NCBI GenBank assembly: GCA_900543325.1
Contig: UQQU01000001.1
Location: 1-64,000 of the forward strand
Length of the DNA: 64,000 nt
Direction: 5' to 3'
DNA from: an uncultured Clostridium sp.
Lineage (GTDB): Bacteria; Bacillota; Clostridia; Clostridiales; Clostridiaceae
Shown here: positions 1 through 9,356 of the stretch, piece after piece
Layout of the letters: every line of letters starts with the position of its first letter
Position numbering within the stretch: the stretch's first letter is position 1
Made by a program: the position numbers and the translations under genes
Notes under the pieces: generated by a model
Databases searched by the model: none
What the model saw: only the letters and a program-made list of their open reading frames with translations
What the model was told of the DNA's origin: nothing

Positions 1-89
1 CAAATGGACATCCTATTATGTTATGCTAATTTCAACACTATTTTAAAACAAAGCCTTTTATTTTAATAATAAAACCTATAAATATTTAG

Positions 90-118
90 TTGTATTAATT
101 AAATATAAACTATATAAT
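90..118 (+). promoter_or_regulatory. Sigma-A promoter of rluB-mnmM
   Basis: A -35 box TTGTAT (90-95) and a -10 box TATAAT (113-118) are separated by 17 bp, 32 bp before the rluB start. Upstream of it, bases 1-89 hold no gene I can identify. Short open frames touch the window edge and could be the tail of a preceding gene. Confidence 0.6.
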
Positions 119-150
119 TACTTTGAATATTAAGAGACGGAGTGAATAAA

Positions 151-891
151 ATGGAAGAAAGATTACAAAAGTACATGGCTAGATGTGGTATCGCTTCAAG
201 AAGAAAGTGCGAAGAAATAATTTTAGATGGAAAAATTAAAGTAAATGGTACAGTTATAACAGAAGTGGGAACTAAAATTGATCCTGAAAAAGATATCGTT
301 GAATATAATAATAACATTATAAAAGTAGAAGAAAAAAAAGTTTACATAATGCTTAATAAACCAGAAGGATATATAACTTCTGTCAAAGATGAAAAAGGTA
401 GAAAAACAGTTTTAGATATAGTTAATGTTGAAGAAAGAATATATCCTATAGGTAGATTAGATTATGATAGTTCTGGATTATTAATATTAACAAATGATGG
501 TAGCATTTATAATAATATAATTCATCCTAGAGTATCTATAAAGAAAAATTATATCGCTGTATGTAGAGGCAGATTTAGTGAAAATGACATTAAACGCTTT
601 AAAAAAGGAATAGATATTGGTGGTTATGTTACTGCTGAAGCAGATATTGAAATAATATCCGAAGAAAAGAGATTTAATAAGAAAAAAAATTGTGATGAAA
701 TCTTATCAACTGTTGAAATTTCAATACACGAAGGTAAAAATAGACAAATAAGAAGAATGTGTTCTTCTTTAAATCATGAGGTTATAAGCCTTAAAAGAGT
801 TTCAATAGGAAATATAAAATTAGGTTATCTAAAAAAGGGTGAGTGGAGACCTTTAACTGATAGCGAATTAAATTATATTAGAGGTTTGTAG
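151..891 (+). CDS. rluB: 23S rRNA pseudouridine synthase RluB-type
   Basis: The product is a pseudouridine synthase of the RsuA/RluB family, which isomerises a uridine in rRNA. An N-terminal S4 RNA-binding domain (about residues 1-60, RLQKYMARCGIASRRKCEE) precedes the catalytic domain. That domain carries the motif GRLDYDSSGLLILTNDG, with the catalytic Asp, and the C-terminal NRQIRRMC motif. Its 246 residues are normal for the family. ATG 151 is preferred over the in-frame GTG at 142 because GGAG at 139-142 is correctly spaced from it. The next gene follows after 10 bp. RluB versus RsuA or RluE specificity is inferred from length and context. Confidence 0.9.
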   Translation: MEERLQKYMARCGIASRRKCEEIILDGKIKVNGTVITEVGTKIDPEKDIVEYNNNIIKVEEKKVYIMLNKPEGYITSVKDEKGRKTVLDIVNVEERIYPIGRLDYDSSGLLILTNDGSIYNNIIHPRVSIKKNYIAVCRGRFSENDIKRFKKGIDIGGYVTAEADIEIISEEKRFNKKKNCDEILSTVEISIHEGKNRQIRRMCSSLNHEVISLKRVSIGNIKLGYLKKGEWRPLTDSELNYIRGL

Positions 892-901
892 AGGTTAACT
901 T

Positions 902-1441
902 ATGTTTAAATATGTTTCAGATGTTAGTATATTAGCACATAATATTATTAGTCAATATGTAGAAAATAAAGGTGTGGCAGTTGATGCAACATTAGGAAAT
1001 GGATATGACTGTGATTTTTTATCTTCATGCTTTAAAAAAGTGTATGCTTTTGAAATTCAAAAAGAGGCTTGTGAAAAATACATAGATAAAAATAATAACG
1101 TAATAATAATAAATGAATCCCACCATAAAATAGATAAATTTATTAATGAAGAAATTGATTGTATATGCTATAACCTTGGATATTTACCAGGTGGTAATAA
1201 AGAAATAACAACATTAGCAGAAACTAGTCTTAAAAGTATACAACTTTCTTTAAATTTATTATCTAGTAACGGAATAATGGCCATAGCTATTTATAGAGGT
1301 CATAATGAAGGTAAAGAAGAGGAAAATTGCATTCTTCAATATTTAAGAAACTTACCTAAAAACAAGTTTGGAGTTATGCTACATGAATGTATAAATAGAT
1401 CTAACACATCTCCATTACTAGTAATAGTAGAGAAAAAATAG
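902..1441 (+). CDS. mnmM: tRNA wobble-uridine methyltransferase MnmM (YtqB family)
   Basis: This is a small class I SAM-dependent methyltransferase of the rRNA-methylase-like YtqB family. Members in Gram-positive bacteria have been shown to complete mnm5s2U synthesis at the tRNA wobble position. The SAM loop VDATLGNGYDCDFL (about residues 26-39) and the family motif NLGYLPGG (about residues 96-103) are visible. The 179-residue length is close to that of YtqB. The start has AGAGG 7 bp upstream. It lies 10 bp after rluB, so the two RNA-modification genes are probably co-transcribed. The family is clear; the MnmM activity is inferred from family knowledge. Confidence 0.8.
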   Translation: MFKYVSDVSILAHNIISQYVENKGVAVDATLGNGYDCDFLSSCFKKVYAFEIQKEACEKYIDKNNNVIIINESHHKIDKFINEEIDCICYNLGYLPGGNKEITTLAETSLKSIQLSLNLLSSNGIMAIAIYRGHNEGKEEENCILQYLRNLPKNKFGVMLHECINRSNTSPLLVIVEKK

Positions 1442-1492
1442 TTTTTATTTGAATTTTTATTTATAAATCTTGCAATTTTTAATATACGAACA

Positions 1493-1521
1493 TTGATTAA
1501 ATTTATAAATAATGCTAAAAT
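1493..1521 (+). promoter_or_regulatory. Sigma-A promoter of the RpiR-family regulator
   Basis: TTGATT (1493-1498), a 17-bp spacer and TAAAAT (1516-1521) sit 33 bp upstream of the regulator start, in the 113-bp gap after mnmM. Confidence 0.55.
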
Positions 1522-1554
1522 AATTGAAGTTAATTAAATTAGGAGCGTACAATA

Positions 1555-2451
1555 ATGGAACGAAGTATTAATGATGAATCAAAGGATTTAATGAAATTAA
1601 TTCAAATGAGATTTCCTAGATTAAGTAAAGGTCAAAAATTAATTGCTGAATACATATTAAAAAATTATGATAAAGCAGCATTTATGACAGCCGCTAAACT
1701 AGGAACTTCAGTTGGAGTTTCAGAGTCAACTGTAGTAAGGTTTGCAATAGAATTAGGTTTTTCAGGATATCCTAAACTTCAAAAGTCTCTTCAAGAGTTA
1801 ATAAAAAACAAATTAACAACAGTACAAAGATTGGAGTTATCTAGTGACTATATAACTGAAGGTCATGCTTTAAAAGGTGTTTTAAAAGCAGATATGGAAA
1901 ACATTCGATCTACAATGGAAAAAATCGATTATAATACATTTGAAGATGTTGTTAATAATATTTTTACGGCTAAGAGAATTTATATAATAGGTCTTAGAAG
2001 CTCAATGGCATTAGCTGAATTTTTAGGTTTCTATTTAAATATTATTTTACAAAATGTAAAAACTGTTGGTTATGGCATTTCTGATATCTTTGAACAAATG
2101 ATAAATGTTGGTGAAGGAGATTTAGTAATAGGAATTGGTTTCCCGCGTTATGCTAGTAGAACAATAGATGCTTTAGCATTTGCTCAAGATAGAGGTGCAA
2201 CAGTTGTCTCTGTAACAGATAGCTTTTTATCTCCATTAGCAACAAGAGCTGATTATGCATTAATTGCTCAAAGTAATATGGCGTCTTTTGTTGACTCTTT
2301 AGTAGCCCCATTATCAGTAATAAATGCTTTAATAATAGCTGTTGGAATGAGAGAAAAAGAAAACATTTCTTCTACATTTAATAGTCTTGAAGAAATATGG
2401 CAAGAATACAATGTCTACTCCTATAATAATAGAAATGTAGGAGATGATTAA
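1555..2451 (+). CDS. MurR/RpiR family transcriptional regulator
   Basis: This 298-residue regulator has an N-terminal HTH_6 domain (about residues 15-90, with KLGTSVGVSESTVVRFAIELGFSGYPKLQKSL) and a C-terminal SIS sugar-phosphate-binding domain (about residues 125-270). Family members sense phosphosugars and usually control a neighbouring sugar or amino-sugar gene. No sugar gene adjoins it here, so its target is unknown. AGGAGC lies 8 bp before ATG 1555. The next gene is a flavoprotein. A perfect hairpin 21 bp after its stop may be its weak terminator. Confidence 0.88.
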   Translation: MERSINDESKDLMKLIQMRFPRLSKGQKLIAEYILKNYDKAAFMTAAKLGTSVGVSESTVVRFAIELGFSGYPKLQKSLQELIKNKLTTVQRLELSSDYITEGHALKGVLKADMENIRSTMEKIDYNTFEDVVNNIFTAKRIYIIGLRSSMALAEFLGFYLNIILQNVKTVGYGISDIFEQMINVGEGDLVIGIGFPRYASRTIDALAFAQDRGATVVSVTDSFLSPLATRADYALIAQSNMASFVDSLVAPLSVINALIIAVGMREKENISSTFNSLEEIWQEYNVYSYNNRNVGDD

Positions 2452-2472
2452 GATATTTTATTCTAAAAGAGG

Positions 2473-2496
2473 AGGAATTAACAAATGTTAATTCCT
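2473..2496 (+). promoter_or_regulatory. Perfect 10-bp hairpin covering an upstream ribosome site and ATG
   Basis: AGGAATTAAC (2473-2482) and GTTAATTCCT (2487-2496) are exact reverse complements around an AAAT loop. The left arm contains most of a GGAGG site (2471-2475). The loop and right arm contain ATG 2485, which is in frame with the flavoprotein gene. TTTAG follows, so it could instead be a weak terminator. Confidence 0.5.
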
Positions 2497-2532
2497 TTAG
2501 TTATTATAAATAAAATTTTAGGAGGATTTCAA

Positions 2533-3747
2533 ATGGCAAAAGTCATTGTAATAGGCGCTGGCCCTGCAGGAATAATGGCCGCAATTACTGCCTCTAAAAA
2601 TCATGAAGTTATTCTTTTAGACGGAAATGATAGAGTTGGTAAAAAACTTTTTATAACAGGTAAAGGTAGATGTAATGTTACAAATGCTAAAGATATAAGT
2701 GAATTTTTTGATTATATTTATGGGAACCCTCATTTTCTATATAGCTCACTTTATTCCTTTACAAATGAAGATACTATAAACTTTTTTGAAAACCAAGGAA
2801 TTAAATTAAAAACAGAACGTGGTGGAAGGATATTCCCATTATCTGATAAGTCATCTGATATTATAAAAGGACTTTCTAATGGATTAAAAGACAATAATGT
2901 TCAAGTTAAACTAAACTCTAAAGTAACTAATATTTTATCTAAAAACGATAGAATATTAGGCGTTGAAATAAATAACTCTCAGAAAATAATGGGAGATCAT
3001 TTCATTATAGCCACTGGTGGGGCTTCTTACCCACTTACAGGATCTAGAGGGGAAGGGCATGTTTTTGCAAAAAAACTTGGACATAGCATAATTGATTTAA
3101 AACCTTCATTAGTTCCTATTGAATTAAATGAAAAATGGCTAAAGGAATTAATGGGGTTATCTCTTAAAAATATTTCATTAAGTATTTTAAAAAATAACAA
3201 AATTTTATATAAAGAACAAGGGGAAATGCTATTCACAAGCTTTGGTATGTCTGGTCCATTAGTATTAAAAGGTTCAAGGTTTATAAAAAATGATTCAAGT
3301 TATATAGCTTTGCTCGATTTAAAGCCAGCATTAGAAACTAACGAACTTGATAAAAGAATTCAAAAGGATTTTTTAAAGTATCAAAACAAAGAATTTAAAA
3401 ATTCTTTAAATGATTTATTGCCTCAAAAGATAATTCCTTTAATAATTAAATTAAGTGGCATTCCAGAGGATAAAAAAGTAAATGTTATAACTAAAGAGGA
3501 AAGAAAAAATCTTGTACATATAATTAAAAATATTAAAATGGATATTAAAGGATTAAGACCTATTGAAGAGGCAATAGTAACAGCTGGTGGTGTTAATACA
3601 TTAGAAATTGATCCATCTACTATGAAATCAAAGTTAATTACAAACTTATCATTTGCAGGTGAAGTTATAGATGTGGATGCATTTACTGGCGGTTATAATG
3701 TACAAATAGCGTTATCAACTGGATATATTGCAGGAAGCAATATTTAA
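2533..3747 (+). CDS. NAD(P)/FAD-dependent oxidoreductase, HI0933/BaiN-like
   Basis: This flavoprotein belongs to the HI0933/YhiN family, which includes BaiN of bile-acid-metabolising clostridia. It starts with the Rossmann FAD motif KVIVIGAGPAGIMAA. It also has the family signature GKGRCNVTN (about residue 47) and a C-terminal segment GGVNTLEIDPSTMKSK followed by FAGEVIDVDAFTGGYNVQIA. The start at 2533 is chosen because AGGAGG lies just upstream and the FAD motif begins at once. An in-frame ATG at 2485, inside a hairpin, would add 16 residues. The substrate is unknown. Confidence 0.85.
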   Translation: MAKVIVIGAGPAGIMAAITASKNHEVILLDGNDRVGKKLFITGKGRCNVTNAKDISEFFDYIYGNPHFLYSSLYSFTNEDTINFFENQGIKLKTERGGRIFPLSDKSSDIIKGLSNGLKDNNVQVKLNSKVTNILSKNDRILGVEINNSQKIMGDHFIIATGGASYPLTGSRGEGHVFAKKLGHSIIDLKPSLVPIELNEKWLKELMGLSLKNISLSILKNNKILYKEQGEMLFTSFGMSGPLVLKGSRFIKNDSSYIALLDLKPALETNELDKRIQKDFLKYQNKEFKNSLNDLLPQKIIPLIIKLSGIPEDKKVNVITKEERKNLVHIIKNIKMDIKGLRPIEEAIVTAGGVNTLEIDPSTMKSKLITNLSFAGEVIDVDAFTGGYNVQIALSTGYIAGSNI

Positions 3748-3836
3748 TAATATTCTAAAGTAAAATTTCGTTATTGGAAGCTATACAGAATTTATTCTTA
3801 CAATTATTAGTTTAAATATCAAGTTTCCTTTAACGA

Positions 3837-3865
3837 TTGTTATATTTTAATTTTAATTATATAAT
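3837..3865 (+). promoter_or_regulatory. Sigma-A promoter of cmk-ispH-rpsA
   Basis: TTGTTA (3837-3842), a 17-bp spacer and TATAAT (3860-3865) lie in the 145-bp gap before cmk. Confidence 0.5.
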
Positions 3866-3914
3866 TAATAAGAACATAAGATAGAGGTTTTATTTGAAAG
3901 GTGGAAAAATTATT

Positions 3915-4571
3915 ATGAGAATATCAGTAGCAATAGATGGACCAGCTGGTGCGGGGAAAAGTACAATAGCTAAATTAGTAGGCAAAAAATTTGATTTAAT
4001 GTATATAAATACTGGAGCAATGTACAGAGCTGTAGCTTTATTAGCTAAAAGAAATGATATCGATACTACTAATATTGATGCATTAATGACAATGATAGAT
4101 AACATGGAAATGCATTTTGAAAATGATGATTTAATATTAGATGGTGTTAACATTCAAAATGAAATAACAATGCCAGAAATAAGTGAAATAGTTTCTAACT
4201 ATGCTTCTATTCCTGAGGTAAGAAGTAAGCTTGTTACTTTACAAAGAAAAATGTCAGAAAAATATAATGTAATTATGGATGGTAGAGATATTGGAACAGT
4301 AGTATTAAAAAATTCCAAATTTAAGTTTTTCCTAACAGCATCACCAGAAGAAAGAGCAAGAAGAAGATACACAGAACTTTTAAACAGAGGCTTAGATGTT
4401 AATTATGATAAACTTTTAGAAGATATAATAAAAAGAGACCACATAGATAGTACTCGTGCTGTTGATCCATTAAAAAAGGCTGATGATGCTATAGAAATTG
4501 ATAGTTCTAATTACAATATTGCTGAAGTGACTGAAATAATTTGTAATTTTATAGAAAATGCTTTACAATAG
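3915..4571 (+). CDS. cmk: Cytidylate kinase
   Basis: The enzyme phosphorylates CMP and dCMP with ATP. The P-loop GPAGAGKST is near the N-terminus. NTGAMYRAVALLA, the DGRDIGT motif (about residue 119) and the lid region SPEERARRRYTEL are all present. The length of 218 residues is standard. ATG 3915 follows GGTGG at 11 bp and gives the usual N-terminus; a TTG at 3894 would add seven residues. The order cmk-ispH-rpsA is a known Firmicute arrangement, and these three genes run as one transcription unit. Confidence 0.95.
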   Translation: MRISVAIDGPAGAGKSTIAKLVGKKFDLMYINTGAMYRAVALLAKRNDIDTTNIDALMTMIDNMEMHFENDDLILDGVNIQNEITMPEISEIVSNYASIPEVRSKLVTLQRKMSEKYNVIMDGRDIGTVVLKNSKFKFFLTASPEERARRRYTELLNRGLDVNYDKLLEDIIKRDHIDSTRAVDPLKKADDAIEIDSSNYNIAEVTEIICNFIENALQ

Positions 4572-4615
4572 ATTAAGAGATATCATTTAAAAACTAAAGA
4601 TATAGGAGAAAATTT

Positions 4616-5461
4616 ATGAAGGTATTATTAGCTGAAAATGCTGGCTTTTGTTTTGGAGTTAAAAGAGCAGTAGATGAAGCAATAAAAACTCAAAAACAAT
4701 TTAATAAAAAAATATATACATTAGGCCCATTAATACATAATGGTGATGTAGTACGATACTTAGAAGAAAATAGTATATATGCAATAGACCTAAATGACAT
4801 AGATACTCTAAGTAAGGGAGATGTTATCTTAATAAGATCTCATGGCGTATCAAAAAAAACATTTGATGATTTAAATGAAAAAGGATTAATTGTTATAAAT
4901 GCAACATGTCCATTTGTAACTAATATTCAACAAAAAGTTAATAAATTCTCACGTGAAGGATATAAAATTGTTATTCTTGGCGATGAAAAACATCCTGAGG
5001 TTGTTGGTATTAATGGTTGGTGTAATAATGATGCCATAATTACTAATGATGGTAGCTTTAAAGATCATCTTCCTAATAAGGTCTGTGTAGTTTCCCAAAC
5101 TACAGAAAAAGAAGAAAATTGGGATAAAACAATGGCTAATTTATCTAAGGAATCAATTGAAGAATTAAAATCTTTTAATACAATTTGTGCCGCAACTGAA
5201 GAAAGACAAAAAAGTGTATATGATTTATCAAAAAATGTTGACTTCATGATTGTTATAGGTGGTAAGCATAGCTCAAACACAACTAAGCTATATCAAATAG
5301 CTAAAGCAAATTGTGATAATACAATTCATATTGAAAATGCTAGTGAATTACCTAAAGATTTATTAGAAAATAAGAATATTAAAAATATTGGTATAACAGC
5401 TGGAGCTTCAACTCCAGATTGGATTATAAAGGAAGTAGTCAAAATTATGGAGGGATTATAA
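4616..5461 (+). CDS. ispH: 4-hydroxy-3-methylbut-2-enyl diphosphate reductase
   Basis: IspH (LytB) performs the last step of the MEP isoprenoid pathway, making IPP and DMAPP with a [4Fe-4S] cluster. The three cluster cysteines are visible in AGFCFGVKRA (residue 12), NATCPFV (about 96) and TICAATEERQ (about 191). GKHSSNT and TAGASTPDWI are the substrate-binding segments. Its 281 residues make a complete protein. In many Clostridium genomes ispH is fused to the ribosomal S1 gene. Here a normal TAA ends ispH and rpsA begins 2 bp later in another frame. Confidence 0.95.
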   Translation: MKVLLAENAGFCFGVKRAVDEAIKTQKQFNKKIYTLGPLIHNGDVVRYLEENSIYAIDLNDIDTLSKGDVILIRSHGVSKKTFDDLNEKGLIVINATCPFVTNIQQKVNKFSREGYKIVILGDEKHPEVVGINGWCNNDAIITNDGSFKDHLPNKVCVVSQTTEKEENWDKTMANLSKESIEELKSFNTICAATEERQKSVYDLSKNVDFMIVIGGKHSSNTTKLYQIAKANCDNTIHIENASELPKDLLENKNIKNIGITAGASTPDWIIKEVVKIMEGL

Positions 5462-5463
5462 AA

Positions 5464-6522
5464 ATGGAAGAACAATTATTATTAATGAATGAAATGGACA
5501 GAAGATTTAAGATTGGTGATGAAATTGAAGGAGAAATACTTTCAATAAAGGATGGGCAATTACAAATATCATTAGTTGGATATAAGTCTGATGGAGTAAT
5601 TCCTTTTAAAGAATTAACATCTGAAGATAGACTTGATTCATTATTAGAAACTTTAAAAGTTGGAGATACAATAAAAGCTAAGGTAATAAAGTTAAAAAAT
5701 GAAGATAACTATGTAGTTTTATCTAGATTAGAATATGAAAAAGAAGAAACATTATCTAAGTTAGAAGATTTATTCAATAATAAATCTGAATTTGATGTTG
5801 TTATTAAAGAGGCTAAAGAAAAAGGGTTAGTAGCATACTATAATGGTGTTAGAATATTCATCCCTGCATCTCAAATAGATACAAAATATGTTGAAAATAA
5901 AGAAAGTCTAGTTGGAACTTCTTTAACTGTAAGATTAATTGATTTTTCAAGAGATAATCTTTCAAAGATAGTTGCATCAAGAAGAATAATATTAGAAGAA
6001 GCTAAAGCTGAAAAAGAAAAGTTGGCTTGGGATTCATTACATGAAGGTGATGTTGTAAAAGCTGAAATTAAAAGATTCACTAAATTTGGTGCTTTTGCAG
6101 AAATTAATGGTATTGATGGTTTAATCCACTTATCTCAACTTTCATGGAAACATGTTAATTCTTGCGAAGAAATATTAAAAATCGGTGAAATAGTTGATGT
6201 TAAAATTTTAAGCTTAGATAAAGAACAAAAGAAACTATCTTTAAGTATAAAAGCTTTAACTCCAGAACCATGGAGCGTAGTAGATGAAAAATATGCTATT
6301 AACTCAGCTGTTTTAGGGAAAGTAGTTAGAATTAATGATTTTGGTGCTTTTGTAGAATTAGAACCAGGAATCGATGGATTAGTTCACATATCTAAAATAA
6401 GCCATGATCACATTAAACATCCTTCTGAAGTATTAAAAATAGATGAAGAAGTTAAATGTATAATATTAAGTATTGATAAAGAAAATAAAAGAATTGCATT
6501 AAGTATAAAAGATGCACAATAA
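5464..6522 (+). CDS. rpsA: Ribosomal protein S1 homologue, four S1 domains
   Basis: The product has four S1 RNA-binding repeats, at about residues 17-85, 102-168, 186-255 and 271-340. The last two are best conserved (GAFAEINGIDGLIHLSQLSW and GAFVELEPGIDGLVHISKIS). At 352 residues it is the short Firmicute form, not the six-domain E. coli S1. The start at 5464 has its ribosome site (GGAGGG) inside the end of ispH, which implies translational coupling. A strong terminator follows. Confidence 0.9.
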   Translation: MEEQLLLMNEMDRRFKIGDEIEGEILSIKDGQLQISLVGYKSDGVIPFKELTSEDRLDSLLETLKVGDTIKAKVIKLKNEDNYVVLSRLEYEKEETLSKLEDLFNNKSEFDVVIKEAKEKGLVAYYNGVRIFIPASQIDTKYVENKESLVGTSLTVRLIDFSRDNLSKIVASRRIILEEAKAEKEKLAWDSLHEGDVVKAEIKRFTKFGAFAEINGIDGLIHLSQLSWKHVNSCEEILKIGEIVDVKILSLDKEQKKLSLSIKALTPEPWSVVDEKYAINSAVLGKVVRINDFGAFVELEPGIDGLVHISKISHDHIKHPSEVLKIDEEVKCIILSIDKENKRIALSIKDAQ

Positions 6523-6540
6523 TTTTTAGCAATAAAAAAA

Positions 6541-6574
6541 AAGATTACACATATATATAAGTGTAATCTTTTTA
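6541..6574 (+). terminator. Rho-independent terminator of cmk-ispH-rpsA
   Basis: The stem AAGATTACAC / GTGTAATCTT (6541-6550, 6561-6570) is perfect and is followed by TTTATAT. Confidence 0.85.
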
Positions 6575-6616
6575 TATATTAAGGGTTATGAGAAAATAAA
6601 AAATTAGGGGTTAAGT

Positions 6617-7552
6617 ATGGTATTGTTAGAAAGGTTGTCTAGTAATAATTTTGAGAATTTTAAAACTTTAAATTTAGAGAGATTCAGTAAAGAAAACTAC
6701 GATAAAAACTTTTTTGAATACTATGAAAAAGAAAAATTTTTTTTAAAAATTTTTTTAAAAAAGTTTGTTAAACTATTTATTTATAATAAAAATGTTATAG
6801 GCTATATATGGTATGAAGTTCCAGTAGAAATTCCAGTTCGAGTATGGTCATTATATGTTAAGCCAGAATATTTAGCTCTATTATCACCTAACATTCTAAA
6901 TAGCTTCAATAACACTATTCTCTCTTATGAAACTTGTGATAATAAAACTAATAATGAAATGCTTTCAAAGTTAGGATTTAAAAAAGTAAAACCTTCAATT
7001 TTGATGATTATGAATTTAAAAAATTATAATAAAACACAACAAACAGATAATCTAATATCTTCATTAAAATATAATAAAGATTTGTTAAAGAAAATAAACA
7101 TATTATATAATTCTAATATAGATGAGGTGAAAATCTCTATAGAAAAAGTTGTTTTAAAAAAAGATGAAGAACTGCGATGCAAATTACAAAATTCTATTTT
7201 TTCCTCTTCTACTCGAGTTCCTTTAGAAGTCGAAGATATCGAAAATGACATAGAACAAGAGTATTATATTGAAGATTTATCACTTTTTATTAAAGCTAAT
7301 AATATAGCTATTGGATATGGTCAAATAATTTATAATAGAGACATGTATACTGTTGTTAACTTTGGTATAATAAAAGACTTTAGGAATTATGGGTTTGGTA
7401 AAATTTTATTAAACCAATTAATTCAAACAGCTAGGAATATGAATATTGATGATTTATTTATAAGAGTTGAGGAAACTAATTATAGTGCATTAAAATTATA
7501 TAATTGGATTGGATTTACTCCTAAATCTATAATTAATAGATGGGAAAGATAA
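6617..7552 (+). CDS. GNAT family N-acetyltransferase, probable tandem domain
   Basis: The C-terminal half (about residues 175-311) is a GNAT fold with the acetyl-CoA site NYGFGKILLNQLIQTARNMNIDDLFIRVEETNYSALKLYNWIGF. The N-terminal half (about 1-140, ending in MLSKLGFKKVKPSILMIMNL) looks like a second GNAT domain without a clear CoA loop. AGGGG lies 6 bp before the ATG. Terminators on both sides make it a single-gene unit. Near codons 41-49 the DNA holds runs of T8, A5, T7 and A6. The substrate cannot be predicted. Confidence 0.75.
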   Translation: MVLLERLSSNNFENFKTLNLERFSKENYDKNFFEYYEKEKFFLKIFLKKFVKLFIYNKNVIGYIWYEVPVEIPVRVWSLYVKPEYLALLSPNILNSFNNTILSYETCDNKTNNEMLSKLGFKKVKPSILMIMNLKNYNKTQQTDNLISSLKYNKDLLKKINILYNSNIDEVKISIEKVVLKKDEELRCKLQNSIFSSSTRVPLEVEDIENDIEQEYYIEDLSLFIKANNIAIGYGQIIYNRDMYTVVNFGIIKDFRNYGFGKILLNQLIQTARNMNIDDLFIRVEETNYSALKLYNWIGFTPKSIINRWER

Positions 7553-7659
7553 AAATAAAATTTATAATTTTTAATTATTTTTCTTTACACATATTAAATT
7601 TTTATAAGTGATAGTTAAATCTATCCTTATTTTTTTACATAAAAAAGCATTAAAGAAAA

Positions 7660-7690
7660 AAATACTAAGCGGTTTAGTATTTATTTTTTA
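7660..7690 (+). terminator. Terminator of the GNAT gene
   Basis: AAATACTAA (7660-7668) pairs with TTAGTATTT (7674-7682) and ATTTTTTA follows. It lies about 110 bp after the stop codon. A TATAAT at 7704-7709 is a likely -10 box for miaB, but no good -35 is visible. Confidence 0.75.
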
Positions 7691-7753
7691 CAAAATATTA
7701 TGTTATAATACATTAAGAATTGAATATATAAGTAACAATGGAGGAAATTTTTT

Positions 7754-9097
7754 ATGGTTAACGAAATAAATAATAATTTATTAAAATACTATATAGAAAC
7801 TTGGGGCTGCCAAATGAATGAAGAGGATTCAGAGAAACTTTCAGGTATGCTTAAAAGACTTGGATATACAAGAACAGAAGATAAAAATGAAGCAGGAATA
7901 ATTTTATATAACACTTGTTGTGTTAGAGAAAATGCTGAAAATAAAGTATTTGGTAACTTAGGTCAATTAAAAAAATTAAAAGAGAAAAATCCTGATTTAA
8001 TAATTGGTATATGTGGTTGTATGATGCAACAAGAAGGCATGGCTGATAAAATATTAAAGCAATTCCCATATGTTAATATTATATTTGGAACTCACAATGC
8101 ATATAAATTCCCTGAATACTTAAATAGAGTAAGAACAGAAGGAGTTCAAATAAAAGAAATATTCAATAAAGAAGAGGAAATTGTTGAAGGTTTACCAATA
8201 GATAGACAAAGTGATGTAAAAGCATTTGTAACTATTATGTATGGATGTAACAACTTCTGTACTTATTGTATAGTACCATTCGTAAGAGGTAGAGAAAGAT
8301 CAAGAAAGCCTGAAGATATAATAAATGAAATAAAGGATTTAGTTTCAAAAGGATATAAAGAAGTTACTTTACTTGGTCAAAATGTTAACTCTTATGGAAA
8401 AGGACTAGAAAATGAAGTTTCATTTGCAGAACTTTTAAGAATGATAAATGAAATTGATGGCTTAGAAAGAGTTAGATTTATGACATCTCATCCAAAAGAT
8501 CTAAATGAAGATGTTATTAAAGCCATTAAAGAATGTGGTAAGTTATGTGAACAAATTCACTTACCTGTACAAAGTGGATCTGATAGAATATTAAAGAAAA
8601 TGAATAGACATTATACAAGAGAATATTATATGTCTTTAGTAAATAAGATTAAACAAGAAATACCAGATGTAGCTATAACAACAGATATAATTGTTGGATT
8701 CCCTGGTGAAACTGAAGAGGACTTCTTAGATACTTTAAATTTAGTAAAAGAAGTACAATATGATTCAGCATTTACATTTATATATTCTAGAAGAAATAAT
8801 ACACCTGCTGATATGATGTTAAATCAAGTTTCTGAAGAAGATAAACACCATAGATTCAACAGATTAGTTGAAGCTGTAAATAATGGTGTTATAGCTAAGA
8901 ATAAAGCTTATGATGGTAAAGTTGTTGAAGTATTAGTTGAAGGTACTAGTAAAAATGATGAAAGTAAGCTTTCAGGTAGAACTAGAAATGGTAGATTAGT
9001 TAACTTCTCTGGAGAAGGTGTAAAAGTTGGAGACCTAGTAAATGTTAAAATTACTAAAGCACAAAACTTCTCTCTAATTGGTGAAGCTATAAAATAG
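7754..9097 (+). CDS. miaB: tRNA-i6A37 methylthiotransferase MiaB
   Basis: MiaB is a radical-SAM enzyme that adds a methylthio group to isopentenyl-adenosine 37 of tRNA. Three N-terminal cluster cysteines ([21 protein letters not shown]), the radical-SAM motif CNNFCTYC (about residue 163) and a C-terminal TRAM domain (about 375-447) are present. Its 447 residues are typical. It precedes mutS-mutL-miaA; MiaA makes its substrate. GGAGG precedes ATG 7754. A terminator after it indicates separate transcription from mutS. Confidence 0.95.
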   Translation: MVNEINNNLLKYYIETWGCQMNEEDSEKLSGMLKRLGYTRTEDKNEAGIILYNTCCVRENAENKVFGNLGQLKKLKEKNPDLIIGICGCMMQQEGMADKILKQFPYVNIIFGTHNAYKFPEYLNRVRTEGVQIKEIFNKEEEIVEGLPIDRQSDVKAFVTIMYGCNNFCTYCIVPFVRGRERSRKPEDIINEIKDLVSKGYKEVTLLGQNVNSYGKGLENEVSFAELLRMINEIDGLERVRFMTSHPKDLNEDVIKAIKECGKLCEQIHLPVQSGSDRILKKMNRHYTREYYMSLVNKIKQEIPDVAITTDIIVGFPGETEEDFLDTLNLVKEVQYDSAFTFIYSRRNNTPADMMLNQVSEEDKHHRFNRLVEAVNNGVIAKNKAYDGKVVEVLVEGTSKNDESKLSGRTRNGRLVNFSGEGVKVGDLVNVKITKAQNFSLIGEAIK

Positions 9098-9102
9098 TTT
9101 TT

Positions 9103-9136
9103 AGGATAACTTCTATATAGAAGTTATCCTTTTTTA
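9103..9136 (+). terminator. Terminator of miaB
   Basis: Bases 9103-9130 are a perfect palindrome (arms AGGATAACTTCTA and its complement) followed by TTTTTTA. Confidence 0.9.
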
Positions 9137-9356
9137 TATTAACTATTTTATATCACACCTTACACATTATAATAACAGTATTTATAATTAAATTTATATA
9201 TAAAAATCAAAAATATTGATTTAAGTAAAAGTACTCAAAATTACAAAAATTACTTTCATTTTTATTACTTTCTATTAATTTAGAAATGTTGTATAATTGT
9301 TGATAAACGGCTAAGATATCGAATTTAGCATATAAACTATAACTGAGGTGATTAAC

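Noticed and set aside
142..150. GTG start for rluB
   Set aside because: It overlaps the GGAG ribosome site that serves ATG 151.
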